This document shows, piece after piece, positions 45,513 to 52,773 of a stretch of 64,000 nucleotides of DNA. The notes below the pieces were generated by a model. It worked only from the letters and a program-made list of their open reading frames with translations, was not told the origin of the DNA and searched no databases. Every line of letters begins with the position of its first letter. Position 1 is the stretch's first letter. A program made the position numbers and the translations under genes. This stretch comes from Leisingera sp. ANG-M1 (GTDB lineage Bacteria > Pseudomonadota > Alphaproteobacteria > Rhodobacterales > Rhodobacteraceae): positions 52,889 through 116,888 of the forward strand of contig NZ_JWLC01000017.1 of the NCBI RefSeq assembly GCF_000813745.1, read 5' to 3'.

Positions 45513-46330
45513 GACGCGCCTTTGCCATTGCCCGCGCCGAGATGCTGATCCTGCGGCGCAACCGCTGGCTGGTCATGGCCACGCTGATCATGCTGGCATT
45601 CTCGCTGGCGCTGTCCTTTGCCGGATCGGCGCCGACAGGGACGCTGGGGGTGGATATGCTGACGGTCTCGGTTGCCTCGATGACCACGCTGTCGGTTTAT
45701 CTGGCGCCGCTACTGGCGCTGATGATGGGATTCGATGCAGTCGCAGGCGACCGTGATCGGGGCAGCCTGGCTTTACTCTTGGCCTACCCGGCCGGACGGG
45801 CAGAGATTCTGCTTGGCAAGCTGATGGCGCATTTGGCCGCTTTGGCGGTGGCGATGTGCATCGGCTTTGGCGCGGCGGGGGCCGTCGCCGCCTGGTTCGG
45901 CGGTGCCGGGGCTGAAAGCCTGATGGCGCTGGGACGGCTGGTGCTGACCTCGATCCTCTTGGGCGCCGTGTTCCTGGTACTGGGCTATGCGTTGTCGGCG
46001 CTCAGCAGCGGGGCGACAGCCGCCGCGGGCCTTTCGGCAGGTGTGTGGCTGGTGTTTGTGGTGCTTTATGATCTTGGTCTTTTGGGTGCTGTGGTGATGG
46101 ACAGCGGCGGGGTGTTCACTCAGAAGATCTTCCCTTGGGTGATGGTTGCTAATCCGGCGGATGCGTTCCGGCTGTGGAATGTCGCGGCCTCGGAAAGTGT
46201 GGCCCTGTCCAGCGGTATGGCGGGGGCGGCCAGCGCCTTGCCTGCCTGGGCGGCACCGCTGTCGCTGCTTTTGTGGCCTGCTCTGGGTTTCCTGCTGGCC
46301 TGCGCCGCATTCCGGAGGGTGGAGCCATGA
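45509..46330 (+). CDS. nosY: NosY, ABC permease for N2O reductase maturation
   Basis: This 273-residue membrane protein has six hydrophobic helices (first about residues 20-40, last about 245-268) and the family segment MMGFDAVAGDRDRGSLALLLAYPAGR. It forms the membrane part of the NosFYD complex. The start overlaps nosF by four bases and the end overlaps nosL by four bases, both as ATGA. Confidence 0.94.
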   Translation: MRRAFAIARAEMLILRRNRWLVMATLIMLAFSLALSFAGSAPTGTLGVDMLTVSVASMTTLSVYLAPLLALMMGFDAVAGDRDRGSLALLLAYPAGRAEILLGKLMAHLAALAVAMCIGFGAAGAVAAWFGGAGAESLMALGRLVLTSILLGAVFLVLGYALSALSSGATAAAGLSAGVWLVFVVLYDLGLLGAVVMDSGGVFTQKIFPWVMVANPADAFRLWNVAASESVALSSGMAGAASALPAWAAPLSLLLWPALGFLLACAAFRRVEP

Positions 46331-46845
46331 AACGCCTGATCCTTGCCGCCGCATTGGTGCTGTCTGCCTGCCAGGAGGAAGAAGCCAAGGCGCCGCCTGC
46401 GCCGGTGGAACTGACCGAGGTTGCGCTCAGCTACTTCTGCCAGATGAATGTCGCGGAACACGGCGGGCCCAAAGGGCAGATCCATCTGGAGGGCTTCCCG
46501 GCGCCTTTGTTCTTTGCTCAGGTGCGCGACTTGGCAGCCTATGTGAAGAGCCCGGAGCGGGATGCGGAGATCACCGCGATCTACGTGAGCGACATGGGTG
46601 CGGCGGCCAGTTGGGCAGATCCCGGCAGTAAGAATTGGATTGCAGCGGAGGGAGCGCATTTTGTGGTGGGATCCAACGTGGCGGGAGGCATGGGGGCGCC
46701 GGAAGTGGTGCCCTTTGCTTCGCCTGAAGAGGCCAGCCGGTTCGCGGCCCGGTACGGTGGAGCCGTGGCTGGGTTTGATGGTATTCCCGATGACGCGGTG
46801 CTTGGGCCAGTCGATCTGGACCAGCAATTGGAGACGCCGTCCTGA
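46327..46845 (+). CDS. nosL: NosL, copper-chaperone lipoprotein
   Basis: The 172-residue lipoprotein has lipobox L12-S-A-C15, so mature NosL is anchored at Cys15. The copper-binding motif YFCQMNV follows at about residues 36-42, and the conserved FVVGSNVAGGMGAPEVVPF segment is present. NosL delivers copper(I) to NosZ. It is the last nos gene here: no nosX (ApbE-like FMN transferase for NosR) follows, so that function must be encoded elsewhere. Confidence 0.94.
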   Translation: MKRLILAAALVLSACQEEEAKAPPAPVELTEVALSYFCQMNVAEHGGPKGQIHLEGFPAPLFFAQVRDLAAYVKSPERDAEITAIYVSDMGAAASWADPGSKNWIAAEGAHFVVGSNVAGGMGAPEVVPFASPEEASRFAARYGGAVAGFDGIPDDAVLGPVDLDQQLETPS

Positions 46846-46885
46846 GCATCTCCCTGCTTTGCGCTGACTGAACTTTGACTGAGCT

Positions 46886-48163
46886 TTAAACCAGCTCGGG
46901 CTGCAGCCGCAGTTCGGCGGCGATGGCGTGGCCCTCCATGCCTTCCATCCGGCTGATGCGGGCGGTGCGCTGGGCGAGCTCGTGCGAGGCTTCGGCGGTG
47001 CAGCGCTGCCAGGTGACGGTCTTGGTGAACTTGTGCACCGAGAGCCCGCCGGTGTAGCGCGCGGCGCCGCTGGTGGGCAGCACGTGGTTGGGGCCGGAGC
47101 TCTTGTCGCCGAAGGAAACGGTGGTCTCCTTGCCCAGGAACAGGGAGCCATAGGCGGTGAGCCGGTCCAGCCACCAGTCGAGATCCTCGGCCTGCACCTG
47201 CAGATGCTCGGGGGCATAGCGGTCGGCGGTTTCCGCGGCTTCTTCGCGGGTATCGCAGAGGACTACCTCGGCGCGCTCGTGCCAGGCGCGGTGGGCGGCG
47301 GAGAGGTTGGGTTCCGGCAAGGTGTCGATCAGCGCTTGGGCGCGGGCCATGACGCCCTTGGCCAGGCTTTCGCTGGTGGTGACCAGCCAGACCGGGCTGT
47401 CGGCGCCGTGTTCGGCCTGGCTGACCAGGTCCCAGGCAACGGTTTCCACATCCGCGGTGTGGTCGGCGATCACCAGTGAATCGGTGGGGCCGGCAAACAT
47501 GTCGATGCCGACCTTGCCGAACAGCATCCGCTTGGCCTCGGCAACGTAGGTGTTCCCGGGGCCGACCAGGATGTCGGCGGGTTTGGCGCCGAACAGGCCC
47601 TGGGCCATCGCCGCGATGCCCTGCACGCCGCCCAGATTGAGGATCAGATCGGCACCGCAGAGGTCCATGGCATAGATGATGGCGTCGGGAATGCCGGTTC
47701 CGGGGCGCGTTGGCGAGACCGCGGTGATATGGGGCACGCCGGCGACCTTGGCGGTGGTGATCGTCATCAGGGCACTGGCGATATGGCTGTAGCGGCCGCC
47801 GGGCACATAGCAGCCGGCGCTGGAAACCGGGATCTGCTTCTGGCCGGCAATCAGCCCCGGGATCACCTCGACCTCGCATTCGCCCATGGTGGCCTTCTGC
47901 GCCTCGGCAAAGCGGCGGATGTTGGTGTGGGCGAACTGAATGTCTTCCTTGAGCTGGTCGGAGACCCGGTTGCAGGCAGCACGGCGCTGGGCGTCGGTCA
48001 CCACGATCGGGCCGGTCCAGCCGTCGAGTGTTTCCGCATAGCGGCGCACGGTGTCCTCGCCCTCGCGCTGGATATGGGCGAGCATGACGGCGACGGTGTC
48101 GCGGATGTCGCTGTTCTCGGCGGCGGGGCGGGGCTGGGCCTGTTTCAGGTAGGTGATTGCCAT
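46886..48163 (-). CDS. hpsN: HisD-family dehydrogenase, sulfopropanediol 3-dehydrogenase (HpsN)-like
   Basis: This 425-residue zinc- and NAD-dependent dehydrogenase belongs to the histidinol dehydrogenase family but the catabolic HpsN branch. HpsN oxidises (R)-2,3-dihydroxypropane-1-sulfonate to sulfolactate. Indicative segments are SAGCYVPGGRYSHIASALMT, GPGNTYVAEAKR, ETTVSFGDKSSGPNHVLPT and GLSVHKFTKTVTWQR. The neighbouring TauABC-like sulfonate importer and LysR fit a sulfonate role. The rest of the hps pathway (hpsO, hpsP, sulfolyase) is not here, so the substrate is inferred. A true histidine-pathway HisD would normally lie in a his operon. Confidence 0.75.
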   Translation of the reverse strand: MAITYLKQAQPRPAAENSDIRDTVAVMLAHIQREGEDTVRRYAETLDGWTGPIVVTDAQRRAACNRVSDQLKEDIQFAHTNIRRFAEAQKATMGECEVEVIPGLIAGQKQIPVSSAGCYVPGGRYSHIASALMTITTAKVAGVPHITAVSPTRPGTGIPDAIIYAMDLCGADLILNLGGVQGIAAMAQGLFGAKPADILVGPGNTYVAEAKRMLFGKVGIDMFAGPTDSLVIADHTADVETVAWDLVSQAEHGADSPVWLVTTSESLAKGVMARAQALIDTLPEPNLSAAHRAWHERAEVVLCDTREEAAETADRYAPEHLQVQAEDLDWWLDRLTAYGSLFLGKETTVSFGDKSSGPNHVLPTSGAARYTGGLSVHKFTKTVTWQRCTAEASHELAQRTARISRMEGMEGHAIAAELRLQPELV

Positions 48164-48325
48164 TTGGGTCAGCTCATTTCCGTTAGAGGGCCGCCGGAGG
48201 TGCAGGCACAGGCCCGGCGCGGGGTGTGCCTAAAACAGCGCCCGGCGGGCCAAACGGTCAAGCCGGAGGCCGGTGATTTCGAAAAACACGGATGTTTGTT
48301 TCGAATTGCCGGAGCGCGCTGCGCG

Positions 48326-49297
48326 TCAGCCGCCCTGCGCCGGAAGGGTGCGGAACTCCTCGGCCAGCCAGGGGAAGCGGACGCTGATCGGGTCGGTGAA
48401 ATGATGGCGCAGGGATTTCTGCAGCGCCTCGTGGATCAGCTGCGAGGTGGCGGCGGGATAGACGTTGGTGGTGAACAGCGACACGGTGCGCGCAAAGCTT
48501 TTGCCGGGGAAGCGCACCACCTTGACCTTGTCATGAAATCGCGCCGCGCGGTGGTAGCTGGCGGCGGTGGTGACAGTCCAGCCGCTGCCCTCGGAGACAA
48601 GGCCGATGATCGACTGGTTGCATTCCAGTTCAAACCGGTTGGGCAGCGAGATCTTGAGCCGGGTCAGCTGGGTTTCGATCTGTTTGCCGATGGTGTGGTC
48701 GCGGGAGTAGCGCAGAAAGGGCAGAGAGGCGTCGGCCTTGGTCAAGTCCTTGACGTCGCCGGAGAACCCTGACGGAACCACCAGAATGAAAGGGTCGCGC
48801 ATCAGCGGGTATTCGATCAGGTCGGGCAAGAGGCCGGCGGGCCGGGTGGCGACTCCCGCGTCCAATTTCTGCTCCTGCAGCTTTTCGATGATCTCGTGGC
48901 TGGGGCGTGTGTAGTGGCGGAAGCTGCAGCGGGGCAGGGCGTTGGAGAGGAACTGGAACAGTTCCGGTCCAACTTCGTTGTCGAAATCATCCAGGAGCGC
49001 CATCCGCAGATCGGTGGCATGCTGCCAGCTGCCGGAACGGATTTCCGCCTCGCCGCGTTTGAGGGTCATCAGCCCGTCATAGACATAGCGGGCGAAGACC
49101 ACGCCCGCAGGCGTCAGCCCCATCGGGCGGCGGGTGTGGTCCACCAGATCGACCCCCAGCGCGCTTTCCAGGCTGCGCAGATGGTTGGAGACTGTGCTGA
49201 TCGACAGGCCGGTTTCCTGGGCAACCTTTTGTATTGATCCGGACTTCGAAATAAGCTGGAACACTTCCAGCCACCGCAGGCTCAGGGATTTCTGCAC
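48326..49297 (-). CDS. LysR-family regulator divergent from the Tau-like importer
   Basis: The 323-residue LysR regulator starts at a GTG (49297) with GGAGG 9 bases upstream. The helix-turn-helix is GSIQKVAQETGLSISTVSNHLRSLE. The effector domain contains LPFLRYSRDHTIGKQIETQL and VVRFPGKSFARTVSLFTTN, which match the LysR at 57088-58062 closely (LPFLRFS...IARQIESQL, VAFPGKSFSRTLAIVST). The two are paralogues. It is divergent from tauA and upstream of hpsN on the same strand, so it may control both. Confidence 0.88.
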   Translation of the reverse strand: MQKSLSLRWLEVFQLISKSGSIQKVAQETGLSISTVSNHLRSLESALGVDLVDHTRRPMGLTPAGVVFARYVYDGLMTLKRGEAEIRSGSWQHATDLRMALLDDFDNEVGPELFQFLSNALPRCSFRHYTRPSHEIIEKLQEQKLDAGVATRPAGLLPDLIEYPLMRDPFILVVPSGFSGDVKDLTKADASLPFLRYSRDHTIGKQIETQLTRLKISLPNRFELECNQSIIGLVSEGSGWTVTTAASYHRAARFHDKVKVVRFPGKSFARTVSLFTTNVYPAATSQLIHEALQKSLRHHFTDPISVRFPWLAEEFRTLPAQGG

Positions 49298-49349
49298 TGG
49301 CGGACCCTCCCGTTTAGCGTCATCATTCCGTAAAAAACGAAACTAAGTT

Positions 49350-49370
49350 TTACTTTGCCCGCAAAAGTAA
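49350..49370. promoter_or_regulatory. Inverted repeat in the LysR/tauA divergent gap
   Basis: TTACTTT (49350-49356) and AAAGTAA (49364-49370) form a perfect 7-7-7 dyad in the 180-base divergent gap, about 110 bases before tauA. The right arm is preceded by GC, giving GCAAAAGTAA. It is a candidate site for the LysR protein. Confidence 0.5.
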
Positions 49371-49477
49371 CTTTATTCTACTGTGGAATTGCTTCCCGGA
49401 TATGGTTTGCCGTGCAAAAATACTTGTCCGAGGCTTGCAAGGAACGGGTCCGGAAAAACATCTGGGAGGAGAACCAC

Positions 49478-50473
49478 ATGATCAAGAAGTATCTGCTTTC
49501 AACAGCCTGTGCAGCCGCTGCTGCGATTTCGGCCACATCTGCCTCGGCTTTGGATGAAATCACGGTTGCCTATTTCCTCGAATGGCCGATGCCGTTCCAG
49601 TTTGCCAAAGCCAACGGCACCTACGAGGAAGAGCTGGGCGTCAAGATCAACTGGGTTTCCTTCGACACCGGCACCGCAATGTCGGCAGCGATGGCCTCGG
49701 GCGACGTGCAGATTGCTGTGAGCCAGGGCGTGCCGCCGTTTGTGGTGGCGACTTCGGCGGGCCAGGACATCCAGACCGTGGATGTGGCCGTGAGCTATTC
49801 CGACAACGATAACTGCGTGGTGGCCGAAGCGCTGGAGATCGACAAGACCAACGCCGGTGAGCTGAACGGCAAGAAGGTTGGCGTGCCGATCGGTACTGCA
49901 GCGCATTACGGCTTCCTGTCGCAGATGGCGCATTTCGGTGTGGACGTCGGCTCGATGGAGATCGTCGACATGGCGCCTGCGGATGGCGCAGCAGCCTTTG
50001 CCCAGGGCAACCTGGACATGGTCTGCGGCTGGGGCGGCGGCCTGCGGCGGATGCTGGAGCATGGCAACGTGCTGCTGACCGGCGCCGAGAAGGAAGAACT
50101 GGGCATCCTGGTGTTTGACGTGACCAGCGCGCCGGCCGATTTCATCGCCGAAGAGAGCGAACTGCTGAGCAAGTTCCTGAAGGTGACGGCTGATGCCAAC
50201 GCCATGTGGAACTCGGGCGAGCACAACGACAAGATGCTGCCGGTGATCGCCAAGGACGCAGGCATGGATGTGGACGAGACCGCGGCGACCATCGCAACCT
50301 TCAGCTTCCCCTCTGCCGAAGAGCAGCTGTCCGAGAAATGGCTGGGCGGCGGTGCGCAGAGCTTCATGAAGGGCGTGGCGGATGTGTTCGTGAACGCAGG
50401 CAGCATCGAAGCGGCGCTGGACTCCTATGAAAGGGCTGTTGACAGCGCGCCGCTGGCAGACGCACAGAACTGA
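49478..50473 (+). CDS. tauA: Taurine/sulfonate-type ABC transporter binding protein (TauA-like)
   Basis: The protein is 331 residues from the ATG at 49478 with GGAGGAG upstream. The signal peptide ends near residue 24 (TSASA). The mature protein starts LDEITVAYFLEWPMPFQFAK, typical of taurine-binding TauA, with SGDVQIAVSQGVPPFVVATS and the WGGGLRRMLEHG segment. It binds an organosulfonate in the periplasm for the TauBC-like transporter. Alkanesulfonate, taurine or dihydroxypropanesulfonate are possible ligands. Confidence 0.85.
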   Translation: MIKKYLLSTACAAAAAISATSASALDEITVAYFLEWPMPFQFAKANGTYEEELGVKINWVSFDTGTAMSAAMASGDVQIAVSQGVPPFVVATSAGQDIQTVDVAVSYSDNDNCVVAEALEIDKTNAGELNGKKVGVPIGTAAHYGFLSQMAHFGVDVGSMEIVDMAPADGAAAFAQGNLDMVCGWGGGLRRMLEHGNVLLTGAEKEELGILVFDVTSAPADFIAEESELLSKFLKVTADANAMWNSGEHNDKMLPVIAKDAGMDVDETAATIATFSFPSAEEQLSEKWLGGGAQSFMKGVADVFVNAGSIEAALDSYERAVDSAPLADAQN

Positions 50474-50496
50474 GCCGCAACACTTAGATTTTTGTG

Positions 50497-50520
50497 AACG
50501 GCCCGGTTCCCGGGCCGTTT
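50497..50520 (+). terminator. Attenuating hairpin between tauA and tauB
   Basis: AACGGCCCGG (50497-50506) and CCGGGCCGTT (50510-50519) form a perfect 10-base stem with a 3-base loop and a short T-run. Placed after the binding-protein gene, it probably reduces read-through so that binding protein exceeds ATPase and permease. Confidence 0.75.
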
Positions 50521-50598
50521 GCATCCGCGGTTTTTGAGCCTTCCGGCCGGCGCAACAGCGCAAAACGGAACCAGGCTCTAAGAAGAAAAGGGGGAGAG

Positions 50599-51405
50599 AT
50601 GTCGGGACTGGACATCAAGAGTGTCTCCATGCGTTTCGACCTGCCCAACGGCAGCTCGGTCCAGGCGCTGAAAGACGTTTCACTGAATTTGAAAGCGGGC
50701 GAGCTGATGTCGGTGCTGGGGCCTTCGGGCTGCGGCAAGACCACGCTCCTGAACATTCTGGCCGGGTTCCTGGCGCCGACCGAAGGCGCAGTGGAGCTGA
50801 ACGGCCATGTGGTTGAAGGACCGGACGCCGAGCGCGGCATGGTGTTCCAAAAGGGCGCCTTGTTCGAGTGGATGAACGTGCGCGACAATGTGGAATTCGG
50901 CCCCCGGATGAAGGGCATGGCCAAGGCCGAGCGCGAGAAGATCTCGGACCGCCTGCTGGACATCGTCGGCCTGCAGGACTTCAAGGAGAAGGCGGTTTAC
51001 GAGTTGTCGGGCGGCATGCAGCAGCGCGTGGCGCTGGCCCGCTGCCTGGCCAATGAGCCGGACGTGATCCTGATGGACGAACCGCTGGGCGCGCTGGACG
51101 CGCTGACGCGGGAGAAGATGCAAGGCCTGGTGCTGAAGCTCTGGAAAGAGACCGGCAAGACCATCATCCTGATCACCCACTCGGTTGAGGAAGCACTGCT
51201 GCTGGGCGAGCGGCTCATTGTGATGGCGCCGCGGCCGGGCCGTATTCACCGCGAATACAACCTGCCCTTTGCGGAGCGCGGCGTGAATGCCGACCTGCGC
51301 GACGTGAAGAAGTCCGAAGGTTTTGCCGAGACCCGGGATGAGATCCTCTCGATGATCTGGGAGATGGAAGAGGAAATCATGGGCCGGACGGAGCAGGTGG
51401 CATGA
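50599..51405 (+). CDS. tauB: Taurine/sulfonate-type ABC transporter ATPase (TauB-like)
   Basis: This 268-residue NitT/TauT-family ATPase has Walker A GPSGCGKTT, Q-loop MVFQKGALFEW, signature ELSGGMQQR, Walker B VILMDEPLGALD and switch His in ILITHSVEEALLLG. A GGGGGAGAG site precedes the ATG at 50599. It overlaps tauC by four bases. Its C-terminal 40 residues are charged and end in a short acidic helix. Confidence 0.9.
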   Translation: MSGLDIKSVSMRFDLPNGSSVQALKDVSLNLKAGELMSVLGPSGCGKTTLLNILAGFLAPTEGAVELNGHVVEGPDAERGMVFQKGALFEWMNVRDNVEFGPRMKGMAKAEREKISDRLLDIVGLQDFKEKAVYELSGGMQQRVALARCLANEPDVILMDEPLGALDALTREKMQGLVLKLWKETGKTIILITHSVEEALLLGERLIVMAPRPGRIHREYNLPFAERGVNADLRDVKKSEGFAETRDEILSMIWEMEEEIMGRTEQVA

Positions 51406-52667
51406 CAGTCCTTATCTTTTATCTCGCGCTGTTTGCAGGCGCCTTCTTCCTGGTGCATCTGATCCGCCGCGGCATGCAGTCCCGGCAGGATTTCACCAGC
51501 CTGAAAACCGTAACCTTCGGCGACGAAAGCGCCGTGACGCCGGACCGGGCGGCTTCGATCATCTCGGTTCTGGTGATCTTTATCATCTGGGGGGCGTTCA
51601 CCGGCTCCAAGCTGATCCCGATCCATGTGCCGGGGCCGTTTACCGGGGAAACCACCTTCACCTACACGCTGGAGAACGCCGAGGGCGCGACGGATGATGC
51701 CCAGGTGACCGTGCGGGTCTTCGGCTTTGGCGAGGAGGTCGAGAAATTCGAGGTGGAGGGCGGCGACGGCTTTGCCCAAAACGATGCGCTGCCGGCTCAG
51801 GCCGGGCGCTCGACCACGCTGCTGTTTGACAAAAACGATGAGGCCAAGCGCAAGGCGGGCGCCAAAATCGTTGCCATCAACGGCGAGGCGATCGGCGCGG
51901 ATGGCTCGGTGGATACCGGCGACGGCAGTGTCACGCTGACCGGCAAGGGGGCAATCAGCTTTACGCCGCATCAGGGCATGCAGATGAACCCGATCTGGCT
52001 GCCGGCACCGGAAACCGTGGTGGGCCGGTTCTTTGAAATCGCCAATGAAGGCTACCAGAACTTCTCGCTGTGGCAGCACCTTGGCTGGTCGCTGACCCGG
52101 GTGATCGCGGGCTTTGTGACCGGTGCGATTGTCGGTATCCCGCTGGGCTATGCCATGGGTCTGAGCGGCTGGTTCCGCGGTTGGTTCGACCCGATTGTCG
52201 AATTTATGCGCCCGGTGCCGCCCTTGGCGCTGATCCCGCTGGTGATCATCTGGTTCGGCATCTGGGAGACGGGCAAGATCGTGCTTCTGTTCCTGGCAGC
52301 GCTTTGGATTATGACAATTGCGGCGCGGGCCGGGGTGTCCGGGGTGAATATCTCGAAAATCCATGCCGCCTATTCGCTGGGTGCCTCCAAATGGCAGATC
52401 ATGCGCCATGTGATCGTGCCGAACTCGCTGCCGGAGATCTTTACCGGTGCGCGGGTTGCCATGGGGGTCTGCTGGGGCACGGTTGTGGCTGCCGAACTGG
52501 TTGCCGCGCAGAAAGGGGCGGGCATGATGATCATCGCCGCGTCCAAGTTCCAGCTCACTGACATCGTGATCATGGGCATCGTGCTGATCGGCATCATCGG
52601 CTATGGCATCGACATCCTGATGCGCAAGGCCGAGAACTGGCTGGTGCCGTGGAAAGGCCGCAGCTGA
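51402..52667 (+). CDS. tauC: Taurine/sulfonate-type ABC permease with an extra periplasmic domain (TauC-like)
   Basis: The 421-residue permease is much longer than usual TauC (about 250-275). The canonical BPD_transp_1 domain occupies about residues 220-415, with EAA-type loop HAAYSLGASKWQIMRHVIVPNSL. The N-terminal 200 residues add two transmembrane helices (about 4-21 and 51-68). Between the second helix and the permease core lies a soluble, beta-rich segment of about 120 residues (72-195), predicted periplasmic and followed by MNPIWLPAPETV. The insert could dock the binding protein or sense substrate. Confidence 0.88.
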   Translation: MTVLIFYLALFAGAFFLVHLIRRGMQSRQDFTSLKTVTFGDESAVTPDRAASIISVLVIFIIWGAFTGSKLIPIHVPGPFTGETTFTYTLENAEGATDDAQVTVRVFGFGEEVEKFEVEGGDGFAQNDALPAQAGRSTTLLFDKNDEAKRKAGAKIVAINGEAIGADGSVDTGDGSVTLTGKGAISFTPHQGMQMNPIWLPAPETVVGRFFEIANEGYQNFSLWQHLGWSLTRVIAGFVTGAIVGIPLGYAMGLSGWFRGWFDPIVEFMRPVPPLALIPLVIIWFGIWETGKIVLLFLAALWIMTIAARAGVSGVNISKIHAAYSLGASKWQIMRHVIVPNSLPEIFTGARVAMGVCWGTVVAAELVAAQKGAGMMIIAASKFQLTDIVIMGIVLIGIIGYGIDILMRKAENWLVPWKGRS

Positions 52668-52691
52668 TCTGAGACCCTAGCAAGACAAAAG

Positions 52692-52722
52692 AAAACGCCC
52701 GGGCAAGTCCCCGGGCGTTTTG
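52692..52722. terminator. Bidirectional intrinsic terminator
   Basis: AAAACGCCCGGG (52692-52703) and CCCGGGCGTTTT (52710-52721) form a perfect 12-base stem with A- and T-runs on either side. It can end both tauC (plus) and the flavoprotein gene (minus). Confidence 0.92.
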
Positions 52723-52773
52723 CATTTTCAAAGTTAGACAAGTGAAGGAACTTTCTGAGGGCCGGGCGGAGAG

